A DNA stretch of 64,000 nucleotides from the NCBI GenBank assembly GCA_023213395.1, contig CM041465.1:5890001-5954000 (forward strand), written 5' to 3'. A program made the translations under genes and the position numbers. How positions within the stretch are numbered: the first letter of the stretch is position 1; every line of letters starts with the position of its first letter. Below, in pieces: positions 31,828-44,477 of the stretch. This stretch comes from Cycas panzhihuaensis (lineage: Eukaryota > Cycadophyta). The notes beneath the pieces are model-generated. The model made no database searches and was not told the origin of the DNA. It saw only the letters and a program-made list of their open reading frames with translations.

Positions 31828-33665
31828 TAAGAAACATTTTAGTTTAAATAGTAAAAAATCTATCACTTCATTATCCATTTGAATTTTAATTTATAAGGTA
31901 TAATTTATTTTTTATAATATTGAGTATATATTAAATTAGATTGAATAAATTTTTAAAGTCCACATAAGCCCCCAACACTAAGTTAGTCAGTCACATGGAG
32001 TGAGCACATAACCATGTATTGCAAATTTGGTGCCTAGTTAATTTTTTGCCTTATTTTTAATTTTTTAGAATATATTATTAATTTTTAGGGTATAACTCCA
32101 CCATATGAAATCAAAATTTCAAGTCATCAGTTGTGTTAGAAAGAGAACTTAGAGATTGTCAAAATGAGTGGTTGTAAGATAAATTTTGAAGGCTGCATTG
32201 TAAATATTTTTATTAGTAAAGTTAAGTAAGTTATTTTTTGCATACTAAATTATTGATTTTCTGAGTAGTTTGAGTTATGCATTGGTAAATTTTGATAATC
32301 TTGAAGGCTCATGAGTGCATGATGATACAAATGATTGGTTAATAATGAGTTGGGACAATTTTTTAGTTGAAAAATGGTAAAAAAGACACATTTAAGGCTC
32401 ATTTATGATATTTTATATCTCAAATTCAAGATATGATGCACGTGTGAGAAACTTATAATGATGGAGAAGGAAAATACATGTTGGAAAATTGATATTAATC
32501 CTCCTAAGGCATGAATTCATTTGATATAGTATAATGGACAACATTAATCAAATGAATTTGGTATAAATTGGTGGAATGATAAAATCACCTACTTTATTAT
32601 ATGATTTGGTTACATAAATAAATGATAGATAAGGATACTATCTGATTAATTAAGAATGATTGTTAAGAATTTAGATGAAGGTTGAGTTTGGTGATTGAGT
32701 TGTTGTTTAAGAGTTTATAATATTGAATAAGTTTACACACCTAATATGGGACATGGAAGGAGCCCCATAAGCTTGTTTGTTAATAAATTAATAATAACGG
32801 TTATAGGTTATCCATAAAACTAGGTTTATCTATTGAGGAGTCTAGTTTATATATATATTTTTTAATTAGAAATATGATCACCATGTATGATAAGAGGCAT
32901 GGAAACATATTATTATATGTTACCTTATTATAACTAACTTAGCAGGCCAAGTGGTATGCTTTATTTCCAAAGTCAGTTGGTTGGACAACTGAGCTTGTTG
33001 AGATAAGTTACTAATAGAGTTATAAGGGTGTATGCAAAATTATCGATAGAGGTAACACATACATATCTCATAAGTAAGAGGCAAGAAAGATTCATAAGTT
33101 ACTCTTGTCTAATATATCTACCTAATAATAGTATAGTATGTTATGTCTTATTTTATAAAGATGATGACCCATGTATAAGAAGTATTTCCTAAATAACTAG
33201 TAATTATAATATCTAGTTACTCATGCATTTTAGTAGATGGTTGTTATTTTATATGGACATTAGTAAATTAGTTTTATGTTAAGTTGATGAGGTTGATAAG
33301 TTTTGTTTGTAACTTACAAGTAGTAGATATGAAGTTAATGAGGAGAAAACTCCATATATCATGATGAGTTAAGAGTCATAAGTTGCAGTTACTCATTTGA
33401 TTGATTGATATTTTACAAGTGGTTGATATGATATGATATGATATGGTAAGCTATGATATGACATTTTTACTTGTATAAGATAGGCATAATAAAGATAAGT
33501 TTGATAAATTATTTACAAGTGATACAAGTGACATAAGGATATACATGAGGATCTAATCTAACATTAAGATATAACATGAAGTTTCAATATGAAGCATAAA
33601 GATACATGATAAAGACATGAAGATAAATATATATGAAGACTCATAAATTAAATATTAAGCAGGAG
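31828..33665. other. Decayed LTR-element remnant, right part (non-coding)
   Basis: AT-rich with no protein-like frame. A short GATAT-type simple repeat lies at about 33426-33455. It is joined to 26987-28455 if R1 is removed. Confidence 0.45.
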
Positions 33666-34104
33666 TGTTAGAGTATTAGATAATTTAGTTTTATGAGCAT
33701 TGATATAATATTTAATTAATGGTCAAGTGGTCAAGGTTATCATTAGTTGATGTGAAAGGTTCTGATACACATGATCAGATTAGTTAATATAATGGTAACA
33801 TATGATTAGTTAATGATATCATGATACAACTATATAAGGGCAATGTTTGCTAGGATAACTCACCATCTAGATATTTGATTATTCTTCTTAATATAAAATC
33901 TAATAAATATTTATAGGTGTTTTTTTCTATTCATAAATTTTCTATATTAAACATGAAGTACATATTATATTTGCATTATTAACCCTTATGCCCTTGTCAT
34001 TTTTATTTATTATACTCATAATATACTTAATTGATCATGTGAATATATTATATCCTACTTGATTACATACTTTCACATAAGTCATTATAAAAAATTTGAT
34101 ATCT
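33666..34104 (+). repeat. Probable 3' LTR of the decayed element
   Basis: Begins TGTTAGAGTATTAG after a purine-rich AAGCAGGAG. Its last 30 bp match 26988-27020, next to the PBS-like word there. It contains TATATAAGG at about 33831, a plausible TATA region for an LTR promoter. Only the end of the partner LTR survives, so the call rests on this end match and the PPT-like tract. Confidence 0.5.
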
Positions 34105-35599
34105 ACTTCCCATGGCATTGATTATTTATATCGATATAAAGTACCATAGGAATCTTAGACCTTCTAGTACTGATTAAATCATTTATGACTACGTGAACCA
34201 TTTTCTAATGACTTCTAAAACTTTGCTCCTAAGATTGATCGATAATATAGTTGAGCATATTGCTATGATAGGGATGTTAACTAATGCCCTATTATTTTAT
34301 ACCAGCCCATTTGCCTATTTTCTAACTCATAAATTATCATCTACCAACTCCTTTAAGTCTACCAAATTTGTTCTCCTTAGTTATGCATCCTTGAAAATAC
34401 AACTAGGTCTCTATTGGATTAATTCTTATTGGTTTCCATACAATATATTCCTTGAGAATAAAATGTTTTTAAGTCCACATTGAGTATAAGCTAGTTGTGA
34501 TTCCCCTAAAACTTACACTTGGGAGGTACATATACTTTACAATGAGTATAAATTAGCCATTATCCCCCCAAGACTCATGCTTAGGGGGGACTTACACTCT
34601 GTAACAAGTATAAAGTAGCTCCAAACTCCATCATGAGTATAAATTATATGTATATATCATGCTCTAAACCTACCCACCCCCCCCCCCCAAAAAAAAAAGA
34701 CTACAAAACCACAAACATACATCTGTAAGCATATTATCAACTTCATATCTTTGTGTATATCCATCTCTAAAACTCATGCATATATGCAAATAAACTATGT
34801 AAGAAAAAGGGGGATAATGTAAGAGATGTCAATAAGAACCAAGGATAAATAATAAAATGGGGTCTTAATGTATATATCATATCAAAGAATGTATGGTATA
34901 ATAATGTGTGCAATAATATATCATGCGGTCTTACAACTTCTATGAGTATACATATAACACTCCCTATAAAGTCAATATAATCTAGCCCCATGCTCATAGA
35001 ATGGATGCATATACCTAGCTACCCTCCCCTCATCCATCTAATAGTATTGCCCTTATCATTAGGGGGTAAATTAAGGACCTTAATCACCACTAGTTTAGGC
35101 ATGCTACCTCATACTCTTGATCCTTGTTATGTAAGATCTATTGGGTGATCCTTTAACTACTAGCACAATCAACTATTAGAGATGATTTTGCTCCCCCTTA
35201 ATGGCCTTTATTTAGGCCTCCTACCATGCTTACTTAGCCTATAACATTATCATCCACCCTTATTGGCTCTAATATATCTCCCAAGACTAAATTGCTAGAG
35301 TAAAATATAAAGTATATAGGTCTAGGAACTCTAATTACCCTCCCTCTATATAGGGGAAATCCCCAACACATATGCAAACAAAAGGAGTCTATCTAAAGTT
35401 TGTTAAATATATGATCCCTCCTTCTAGTTAAAATATTCAAGTCAAATATATGAAGGGAGTTAGTTCCATATATATGCATAAGGATCAAATAATAAATATT
35501 TATAAAAAGATTTAATGAAAATCAAATAAAACTCAAAGGTAATAATGTACTTACATTTGTTTTAGATGAATCTACCTTACCATCATCTACCGCCACCAA
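34105..35599. other. Non-coding region with simple and short repeats
   Basis: No supportable gene. 34480-34650 has repeated GAGTATAAATTAG-type words at about 60-70-bp spacing. 34677-34698 is a run of 12 C followed by 10 A. A 96-codon open frame at 34193-34483 is not protein-like in composition. Confidence 0.5.
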
Positions 35600-36010
35600 A
35601 AGATCATCTAGTAGGGTCATTCTCTAATAAAGCTAGCATTTGTTATCATCATTTTCATTATTACCATCACCATTTCCTCCTCTAATTGTTAGCCCCATCT
35701 CTTCTCTTACCTATTGAGTTGTCATCTCCTTGACCTCTAGCTCCCTCCCTACACCATTATGTAGGGCCTATAGTGTTTTTACCATTGCATGGTCTCTGCC
35801 TCTAGAACCCCTATAATTTGAAGGTAGTCCATATCCACCTCCTCCTTTATATTCTCTTCCTCAAGCCCTTCTACCTCATCATAAGACATCCATGTGTAGG
35901 GGTCCTCCACAAACTATACTAGCCCACTCATATCTAAGCTAAGAGCATTTATGCTCCTCACATAGACCTCCCTTAATGCTTGAGTGCATGCTTTGATATG
36001 CCACTGGGTC
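35600..36010 (-). pseudogene. Unrecognised decayed reading frame
   Basis: On the minus strand from 36009 the frame reads HIKACTQALREVYVRSINAL, SLDMSGLV, a stop, FVEDPYTWMSYDEVEGLEEE and continues acidic to about 35781. A further in-phase-looking piece follows (RELEVKEMTTQ, stop, VREEMGLTIRGGNGDGNNEN). The low stop density and balanced composition suggest former coding DNA. I do not recognise the protein. It lies beside the 3' end of Gypsy-3 and could be an accessory frame of a retroelement or a captured gene. Confidence 0.35.
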
Positions 36011-36392
36011 TAGAGGCCCAAGCTAAGTAGTATAAACTAACTCTATATTTCTTCATAATATTGATCACAAACATAATTAAAATCACACATAGAGTAGATT
36101 AATAAGATGAACTATTATTGTAATAGAAGATTGATTACAAACTTAAGAGCACTAAAGGACTAATTATAGAATTATGGATACTAAAGTAGCATTGTTATAC
36201 ATCAATTATAATAGACTTAATAAAAGATACCTACTAACATTTGATAGAACCTATTTAGGAAAAAGAGGCCTCCTACTTAAAATTCCATTGGTAAGGATAA
36301 GCAACCCTTGTATAAATATTAATAGCTAACACTAATAATTAGATCCCTTAATTGTATGTACTGGTGGTTAGGTCTCACAATTAAGCAAGCTA
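36011..36392 (-). repeat. Probable Gypsy-3 3' LTR (limits uncertain)
   Basis: The end (AAGCAAGCTATGTATTA, then GGTCCCC) is like the Gypsy-4 LTR end (AAGGTGAGGTTATGTTACA, then GGTCCCC), and the adjacent internal sequence is homologous too. The left limit and the partner LTR were not found. Confidence 0.5.
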
Positions 36393-37455
36393 TGTATTAG
36401 GTCCCCTTCCCTGGGATGTTGAGTCCCTAAAGCAAAGAAGATGGATATTGATGAATGAATTCCTCATATTCATAGGTAGTTTCATCCTTGGAGTAGCTAA
36501 CCCATTATAACAAATGTTCTATGATGACCAAGTTGCAAAGGCAACATTGTTAGTTGGAGAGAATGCAATCATAAGCAATTGTGAGGGCTTTCTCATCAAA
36601 AAGAATTAGAAGGATGATTTGAGAGGTAATATTCTAGTAGAGATATTACTTAAGACAAGACACATACAAAACATTATAAATTCTACAATAAGAAGGAAGG
36701 TCAAGGGAATAAGCAACTTGTCTAATTCATCAAAAGATGCAATAGGGGCTATAAATATGGGGGCTCAACTTTTGGGTTTTATGATGCTTTAGGGAGTTTT
36801 ATTTATAAGGTTGGAGATGAAGAAGGACTAAATCCCTAACAAAAAAAGAGTAATCAAAGTGATGGTAATGAGTGAGTCATTTCATACTATTGCATGTGGT
36901 GGAAAGATTTTGTTTAAGGCTATATAGGATGAGGTTCATATCTTGGATCTTTTATTAGGTGGTAGTCATATATAGGTTTGAAGTAAGGGTGTGGTAAGAG
37001 GGGAATGGATACTTATATAAAGTTTAAAAAGGGGATATACCAATAGTAGAATGATGAGAAGAATTATGTCAATACTTGGCTAGAGGGAGAATAAAGGTCC
37101 ACTTATATTGATATTCAAAGCTAAAGCAACATAAGTAAGCCTCTAAGGTTATATTTAAAACTTTAGATTATTCATCAGTTTATGGGTGGTAGGTAGAACT
37201 CATACTAAAAAAAGTACCTAAAGCATGAAATAGTTCCTTCTAAAAGGAATTGGTGAATTTAGGATCTCTATCACAAATAATAAAGGAGGGAAAGCCATGA
37301 ATATAAAAGATGTATTAAATGTAAATGTGAATTAGGCATGAGGTTATGTAAGAAGTGTAAATAGGAAGGAAATGAGTATATTTGGTTAGGTTATCAATAA
37401 AAACTAGGATGGAATCAAAATTTTCTAAAAGTAGGAGACTTATGATAAAATCCAT
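36393..37455 (-). pseudogene. Gypsy-3 integrase and C-terminal region (decayed)
   Basis: A decayed relative of the Gypsy-4 integrase. From 37455 the minus strand reads MDFIISLLLLENFDSILVF with the first Asp, DNLTKYTHFLPIYTSY, and CDRDPKFTNSF with the second Asp. The catalytic Glu position (S-E-V-L-N in Gypsy-4) reads S-K-V-L-N here, after a stop. 36393-36900 corresponds to the Gypsy-4 chromodomain end but is barely readable. The purine tract at 36393-36405 on the minus strand is the PPT. Confidence 0.75.
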
Positions 37456-39470
37456 GGTAATATATTTATATTTTCCATGAGGAATATCCAGTAGTTAAAG
37501 AAGGCTTAGTAGGGAAGTGGTTTTAGATTTATGGTATTGATGGGTATCACACTCCAAAATAAATCTAAAAATGTAACTTCATGCATTACCAATAGAAATC
37601 AATGTGTATGTATTGATAGGTTTTATCGAAGCATGAATGGTTACCCAAGTTAGTGGAGTGGTATTCAGTGAGGATATAGGAAATTAAGGAGGATATAGGG
37701 TGAACAATAATGTTATTTTTATAATAGAGGAGGTCATCATGGTGGGACCACTCTAAGTGGGTATCAACCTTCTTAGTCCACTAATCATAGTTAATTTGAG
37801 TAATATAAGTAGATACTAAGTCTGCTAACTATACGAGTTAAGGATAGGAGATGGTTTGAAGGGTGGGTGGTTAGGGAAGGTAGGAGAGAGCATCAACAAT
37901 AATGTTATCCTTTTTCCATTTATAAGTGTGAGTAAAATTGAATTCTTGAAGCTACTTAATCTATGTAGTCTATTCTCTTAAGAGGATGGGTTACTTGAGA
38001 AGGACTTTCAGGGTATTGTGGTTTATCAAGATGGTAAAATAGGATTCTAATAAAAATTTATCAAGACATGAATGATGGCCTTTATTTCTTTTTGGAATAT
38101 ACATAATTAGAATCTATGTGGTTTAAGCTTATGACTTTTAAATATAATAGGGTGGAAGTTTTATAGAAGGATAGCCCCAAGGCTAAATCTAGAAGCATCA
38201 CATCTTAGTTAAAAGGATTAAGTGAAGTTAAGAGTGGTGAGCACTAGGGTGGAGGTCATGCAGATTTTAAGAAGGTTAGATATGACTACAACTTTAAGAT
38301 ACCATTAGAATAAGTCTTTATGGAGAAGGTTGGTCAAGGGGGTAGTAATAGAGGTCTATTAGGCAATAAGTCAATGGAAAATTTTGGTGAGACCAAAGAA
38401 GGAATGAAGTCAGGTGAGGGAAGTAGGTGTAAGCCATGCAGTAATGGTGGATACTTTAGGAAGATCAACTTTAACACCTTTGAGGGATACAAGGTATCCA
38501 AGGTATTAAACCTAAGATTGGCCAAATTCACATTTAGAAAGCTTGGTATATAAAAGGAATTAAATTACAAGCTTTAGGTGTTGTAGATGTTGGGTCTAGT
38601 CCTTGCTATGACTGAGGATGTCATAGAAGAAGACAATGATAAGTTTAAAAAGGTAAGGGAAAAATATATGGTTCATCAAGGCTTGGAATGTTATTAATAT
38701 ATTATGTAGGCCATAATGCATGAATTCAAAATGACTGATGAATGTAGAAAGTAGTTCTTGGGTAATTATCAGGGGCAATAAGAATTTAATAATAATTAGA
38801 GTATAGAACAAGTTTCAAAAAAGTTATAGCCCTATGAATTTCATCTAGTATAGTGTCGATGTGTAAGGAAGAAAACTTATTTTTTATTGTAATTTTATAA
38901 ATTTCATAATAGTCAATGCAAAATCAAAAGGGGCCATCATTTTTCCTAACAAGAATAATGGAAGTAATATAGGAGCTTTTACTAGGCTTAATAATGTGAT
39001 TAAGAAGCTCTTGAGTAACACATTCTATTTCTTTTTTTTTTCAAAATATTTATTTTGATAGGGGTTTAAACTAATAGGGTTATAGGGATTCTAAAGATCA
39101 ATAATATGATAAAAACCATTGTAGGGTAGAGAAGAAAGGAGAAGTGTCTAGAAAATAGAATGATATTAAGTGAGAAGAGTTTAAATTTTAGGGTTAATAG
39201 AAGCAAGAGCAACCTAGATATTATTAAGATGGGTAATAAATCCTATACTATTATAAAGAAGGTTATACATTTGGTTAACAAAGGTGTTGAGGATATACAA
39301 CTATTGGATTCCTATAATAGTATCAGGACATTGATAAAAGTCATAAAAATTATATTTTAAGGTATAGGTTCCTATCTATATACAAAGATTTTAAATCTTG
39401 GCAAAACATTGAAGGATTTGATGGTCAAGGAGAGATATATTAAACCCAATTTTAGGAATGATATATAAAC
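37456..39470 (-). pseudogene. Gypsy-3 reverse transcriptase and RNase H (decayed)
   Basis: Readable RT blocks at about 38780-38960 are [17 protein letters not shown] and DEIHRAITFLKLVLYSNYY. The latter is the F-S-K-L-D-L motif with the catalytic Asp replaced by Val. 37456-38330 corresponds to the zinc-binding and RNase H parts and has frequent stops. Two open frames on the opposite strand (38320-38553, 39160-39360) are shadows. Confidence 0.7.
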
Positions 39471-39477
39471 CTAATTA

Positions 39478-39807
39478 TTAGGCAATTTTGATATCAATGA
39501 AGTTAAGGAAGGTACCATAATCAATAAGTATTAATAGGGGAGAATAATGAAGAGACCCTTTAACCTTTTCAGTGTCTAAGTAAGAGTCCTTGTATAAGGT
39601 AGATAAGGATATACTAGTGCCAAGACCTTGGGGGGTTAGGAGAGGGGCCTTTAGAGGACTCATATCATGATATATATCTATGTTAGTCGATGTATTTGGG
39701 TTTATCATAAAAATAAAACATCTTGCCTTATAAGCATTATAGTGATCACGTGTCCATTTGTCTGAATGCTTGATGCATATGCTACCGTCTTGATGTTGGG
39801 TGGATTT
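39478..39807 (-). pseudogene. Gypsy-3 protease fragment, cut by Gypsy-2
   Basis: The minus strand encodes LILIDYGTFLNFIDIKIA, the retropepsin active site with the middle residue changed to Tyr. Gypsy-4 has LIDGGTSLNFIDISIA at the same place. Upstream is a decayed knuckle-like segment with paired Cys and His. An apparent 146-codon frame here runs on into the Gypsy-2 LTR to 39918; that extension is not part of the original protein. Confidence 0.78.
39803..39807. repeat. Target-site duplication of Gypsy-2, left copy (GATTT)
   Basis: Compares with GATTC at 48266-48270: four of five bases agree, with one transition. Confidence 0.6.
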
Positions 39808-40195
39808 TGGTAAGATACCACTCCTTAATAACAATTGCACACCAACATAACATGCAAATAATTCCAAAAGAGCACTTGTATTGCAATACCCTTCAAAGGG
39901 GCAACCTCCCAATTGCATGCAATAATAATGATATTTTAGATACCCTACTCTGAAGATTACATGAATATATATATGGCTCTATGTTCACTACATAACCTCC
40001 TCCTTATGCATATGAGATATTACATGAATATATATAGTGCTCAATGATCACTACACGACCTTCTACTTATTCATGTGGGATATTAAGAAAAGGAAAGAAG
40101 TAGAAGAAATAGACGATATAAGAGAAGAGAGAGAGAAGAAGTAAAAGATATAAGAGAATATAAGAGAAGGTAAGTTAGGGGTTAGATCCCCAACA
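39808..40195 (-). repeat. Gypsy-2 3' LTR
   Basis: 388 bp, TGGTAAGATACC...CCCAACA; the partner is 47864-48265. The right part is a purine-rich GA region (AGAGAAGAGAGAG). Confidence 0.93.
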
Positions 40196-40208
40196 AAGTC
40201 CCCCTCTT
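40196..40208 (-). other. Gypsy-2 polypurine tract
   Basis: On the minus strand this reads AAGAGGGGGACTT against the 3' LTR. Confidence 0.85.
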
Positions 40209-41258
40209 AAAAAAGCTTTGCCCTCAAATATTGGTGATCTCAGGATGCTCTTGGACAAATTTCTCATTCTCCCAGGTTACATCTTCTCACAAAAGTTGTT
40301 TTCATTTGATGAGATACTAAATAATTTGCCTAGATTATAGATGTTGAATTCTTTGGTCAATGATATATTCTAGAATGAGTTAAAGTTACCCCTCCTCATT
40401 TAAGATAGGTAATTCTATTTGAACTTGTAGTTTTTGCCTAATTACCCTCTTAAGGCATGGAACATGAAAGACATTATGGATCCTTGATGGTGGTGGTAAG
40501 TCCAAGGCATATGCAGCTTCACCAATCTTCTTGAAAATTTTATAAGGCCTATAAAATCGAGGTTGTAATTTATGTTGCCCATCCTATTTGAGAGATGCTT
40601 TCTTATACAGTTGTAATCATAAGTATACCTAGTCACCTAGTTGAAATTCTCGTTCACTTCACCCCTTATATGCCTATTGTTTCATTTAATTTTGTGCAAT
40701 GTTTAGATTTTCCTTAAGTAGCTTAAGAATATGTGTTGTTTGTTGGATGTGGTCCTCGACTACTTGAACCTTAGAGTTGATTATGGCATAATTCTTAAGT
40801 GTAGGTGGTTCATAGCCATATAATACTTGGAATAGAGTCATTCCTATTAATGCATGATAACTTGTATTATACCACCATTCTGCTAAAGAAAGTCAATGAT
40901 GTCATTGACACTACTTATTTAAAGTATAACAATGAAGGTATCCTTCAAGGCACTTATTAACCACCTTAGTTTGACCATCTATTGGTAGATGGTAGGATGA
41001 GCTCATTATTAGTTTAGTACTAAGTAGATGGTAGGGTTCTATCTAGAAGTTACTAGTAAACTTGTAGTCTCGATCACTGGCTATGCATTTGGGCATGCCA
41101 TACAACCTATATATATCCTTTAAAATGATCTCAGTAATTTGCTTTGCCTTATATATGGCTTGAATGCCATAAAAATGAACATATTTAGTTAGTGTATCAA
41201 CAACCACTAATATAGCATCTTTTCCTTCTAAGTTAGGTAGACCTACGATGAAGTCCAT
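40209..41258 (-). pseudogene. Gypsy-2 integrase with chromodomain-like tail (broken)
   Basis: 41043-41258 is the open N-terminal part of the core: MDFIVGLPNLEGKDAILVVV with the first Asp, and CIASDRDYKFTSNF with the second. Lower down PIDGQTKVVNK has Lys where the catalytic Glu should be. The C-terminal part near 40442-40640 has a SRIHNVFHV-type motif in broken frames. Near 40250 a W-K-Q-L-L-x-E-D-V-T-W-E-N-E segment resembles a chromodomain. Stops are frequent. Confidence 0.82.
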
Positions 41259-42110
41259 AGAAATTTCTTCCTATCGTTGATTTGGTATGGGAAGGGATTG
41301 CAATAATCCTAGAGACTTGACTGTTTCTATCTTATGTCCTTGACAAATTTCACATGAGGAAACATATATCTTTATATCTCCTTTTTGTCCCTTCCAAAAG
41401 AAAATTTATTTTAAGTGGTGGTATGTCCTTACGAATCCTTAATGACTTGCTATGGGAGAGGCATGTACATCATGTAAAATTTGCTCCTTAAGGCTAGAGT
41501 GAGGGTATATATATATTTAATTCTTATACTAGAGAATATTTATAGACCATGTATAATGGGATAAATGCCCTACCCCATTTTGAAGGTCTTGAATGATCTA
41601 CTTTGTAAAGGGGTCCTGATCCCGTTCTTACTTAGTGACCATTATCTAAGAGGGATTGATCGTGGTGATAGAATATAGTGCAGATCCTTCTTCCTTGCAA
41701 GATAAAACATCGACAACTATATTATCCTTGCCTTTTTTATATATGATTTCAAAGTCAAAATCTTGCATTTTGGTGACCCATTTTTGTTGTTCGTCAGATG
41801 TTGTCCTTTGAGCTAGGAAATATTTTAAGCTATCATGGTTTGTTTTAATTTGGCAATATGTTCCCAATAAATATTATCACCATTTCCTAACTGCATGGAG
41901 AATTGCTAGCATCTCCTTCTCATAAGTGGATTTGACTTGTTCCTTGGGTGTAAGTTGATGACTTTCAAAGGCTAAAGGTTTCCCTTCTTGCATTAAGACT
42001 ACTCCAATGCCTTGCCCTAATTTATCACATGCAATGGTGAAGGTCTTTGTAAAGTTTGATGTTGTGAGGACTAGTGTGGTAGTTATAGCCGCCTTTAGGT
42101 ATTCAAATGC
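41259..42110 (-). pseudogene. Gypsy-2 RNase H and integrase zinc-binding region (broken)
   Basis: 41646-41867 reads QIKTNHDSLKYFLAQRT (the third RNase H acidic position is His-Asp shifted from the usual T-D-H), KWVTKMQDFDFEIIYKKGKD and VVDVLSCKEE, the typical end of Gypsy RNase H. 41259-41640 corresponds to the linker and the HHCC zinc region of integrase, which are mostly stops. Confidence 0.82.
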
Positions 42111-43000
42111 TTAAGAGGCCTTATTATTCCAATGAAAGGAATCCTTTTTTAATAAGTTGATTAAAGAGGAAGTAATCCTTACATAACCCTAAACAAACTA
42201 TCGATAATACCCTATGATTCCTAAGAATCCATGATGGCCCTTGATATTTTTGGGTTTAGGCCAGTTCGTGATAACTACAATTTTCTTAAGATTCACCCTA
42301 ACTCCTTCTTTAGAGATAATATGGCCCAAATATTCTATTTATATTTGCCTAAATTGACATTTTAATTTTTTGGCATAAAGTTAGTTATCTTCAAGTACCT
42401 ATAATGCCTTATCAACATGCTAAAGATGATCTTCCCATGTATGATTGAAGATCAGAATGTCATAAAAAAAGACTAACATAAACTTCCTTAAGTAAGGTTG
42501 AAAGAGTTTTCTCATGAGTCCTTGAAAGGTGGATGGTGTATTAGTCAAGCTAAATGGCATAACTAAAAATTCATAATATCCTTCATGTGTATGGAATATA
42601 GTTTTATGAACATCCTTTACCTTGATCCTAATTTAATGGTATCATGACTGCAAGTCTAATGATATGAAGAATGTTGCTCCATGGAGTTCATCCAAGAGTT
42701 TATCGATGATTAGTATAGGAAATTTATCCTTGAAGGTTATCTTATTGAGCTCACGGTAGTATACACACATGCAAAATGAGCCATCTTTTTTTCTTACTAA
42801 AATCACCAGGGCAGAAAAAGTGCTTTTACTTTCCCTAATAGTACCAACATTAAGGAGTACTTGAACTAGTCATTCAATTTCATTCTTTTATTAGTAGGGA
42901 TACCAATATGGTCAAATATAAGGAGGATTGCTTCTAGTTACCAGCTCAATGTTATGATCTTGGTCATGTACTAGGGGAAGACCTTGAGGAATATCCTCAA
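42111..43000 (-). pseudogene. Gypsy-2 reverse transcriptase (broken)
   Basis: RT blocks are recognisable on the minus strand in several frames. The catalytic box region near 42460 reads F-Y-D-I-L-I-F-N, in place of F-x-D-D-I-L-I, so one Asp is lost. It is followed by HTWEDHLQHV. A P-F-x-F-x-E-Y-x-x-M-P-F region lies near 42580. Stops and frame changes are dense. It lies between RNase H and protease, as expected. Confidence 0.75.
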
Positions 43001-43640
43001 AGACTTGGTTGTGGCGATGAAGTACCAATCTTAAGTCATTTGGTATACCATCATTTTAGAGAATGTCCCCTTATGTTGGAAGTTCCTAATATTCTATAGC
43101 ATAATATTTGGCAATTATTCCTATACCACATTTTTTAATGAGCCTCTCCATATGATATGAGCTAATGATTTGGGTTGGAGGAGGAATGATCCCATTTAAT
43201 TGATAGTCAATTCCTTTAGAAGTAAATCGAATGAAGAGATCTTACATATTTAGTTGAATGGTCCCTAGTGATTTAAGACATTATACCTCTAATACAACAC
43301 CAACTCCTCTAACGGGAATGGCATACATGCAAGTGGAGAGGTGATAGTCACCCATTTGCAACTTGATATTGTGACATTTTTCTCCACAAGAGAGTGTCCC
43401 TCCATTAGCCACTATAACTTAGAAACTTTTGACAAGATATGGAAAATAATTGAGTTCTTTAGTAAGTTTCTAATTAATGAAATTGTGGATGCTCTTAGAA
43501 TCTATGAGGACAACCACCTTCCTTGTCTTGATATACCTAATAAGTTTGAGTGTTTGTGGGGTTGTGATTCTAGCAAGGGCATGCACAGATATAGTAGTAG
43601 TATCTTCTTCTTCCTCCTTAAGTGGGTCATAATCATTATT
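43001..43640 (-). pseudogene. Gypsy-2 protease region (broken, D-S-K in place of D-S-G)
   Basis: On the minus strand near 43490-43530 I read VVVLIDSKSIHNFIN, a retropepsin active site with Lys in place of Gly. Downstream blocks (MGDYHLSTCMYAIPV, then LKSLGTIQLN) fit the rest of the protease domain. The 103-codon plus-strand frame at 43341-43652 is a shadow of this domain. Confidence 0.75.
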
Positions 43641-44163
43641 TTTTGGCTCTAATAAGGCTTCTACTGGTTTATCATCTTGGACATCCTTAATTATAAATAA
43701 TCATCATTCAAGACATTTATAGTCTTTATTCTACTTTTGGTTATAACAAAAGCATAACCCTTTCAATTATTTCTCATCCATTTCTTGGGAAATCATTCAT
43801 CGCATACTAGGAACCTAAAATTGTGGTCGCTTTTCTAGGAATATTCATGGGAGGGGTCAAAATGCCTTATTTTTTGCTTCAATATATCAAGAAAAATTGA
43901 TAGCTGTAGAGATGTTATTAGGTTTTAGGAGTTACAATTTGTGTCTGATGTCATCTCGTAACCCACTAATGTACAACTCAAGTAATTTATTCTAACAAAG
44001 ATGATCAACCCTTATGGAGAGACGTTGGCATTTTATCACTAATTAAAGTGGTTAAAGTTATCATGATCCTAGGCACTATCACATTGAGCTATAAGATCCT
44101 TGACAAAATCCTCCCATTGATAACTAAGCCCACCAATTATTTTCATAACCTATTGATACCATT
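43641..44163 (-). pseudogene. Gypsy-2 gag, C-terminal part (decayed)
   Basis: The continuation of gag on the far side of R2. The frame is full of stops and only short pieces are readable. It is assigned mainly by position between R2 and protease. Confidence 0.55.
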
Positions 44164-44459
44164 AGTTGGGTGTAATACCCAATTATATTAACCTTATGTA
44201 AACTCTCTCTATTTCTTGTATTTTATATTAGAGTTGTGGGTCACCTTGATATGTGTGCCACCTCTAAGTAGTCTAATGGGGTTCTCTCACTAGTGGTAAG
44301 CTTGTACTATAAGTATGTACTCTTCTTTATTTATAATTAAGTTTTGGCCAATTCTCCAACATGGTATCTATTGTTGTATATACTTCATCTTTTGTACTTT
44401 ATTGTTTATCTCTTACTCACCATTAGGGTTTTGTGATTATTACATTCCTAATTCTAACA
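44164..44459 (+). repeat. R2 5' LTR
   Basis: 296 bp, AGTTGGGTGTAATACCC...CTAACA; the first T of TG is mutated. Confidence 0.9.
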
Positions 44460-44477
44460 TGGTATCAATGCCTAAGG
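44460..44477 (+). other. R2 primer-binding site
   Basis: TGGTATCAATGCCTAAGG, adjacent to the LTR; initiator-tRNA-Met type with one or two changes. Confidence 0.8.

Noticed and set aside
34193-34483. 96-codon plus-strand frame
   Set aside because: Composition and lack of motifs suggest chance in AT-rich DNA.
39478-39918. 146-codon frame on the minus strand as one gene
   Set aside because: It fuses the Gypsy-2 LTR to a Gypsy-3 protease fragment across the insertion junction; not an original gene.
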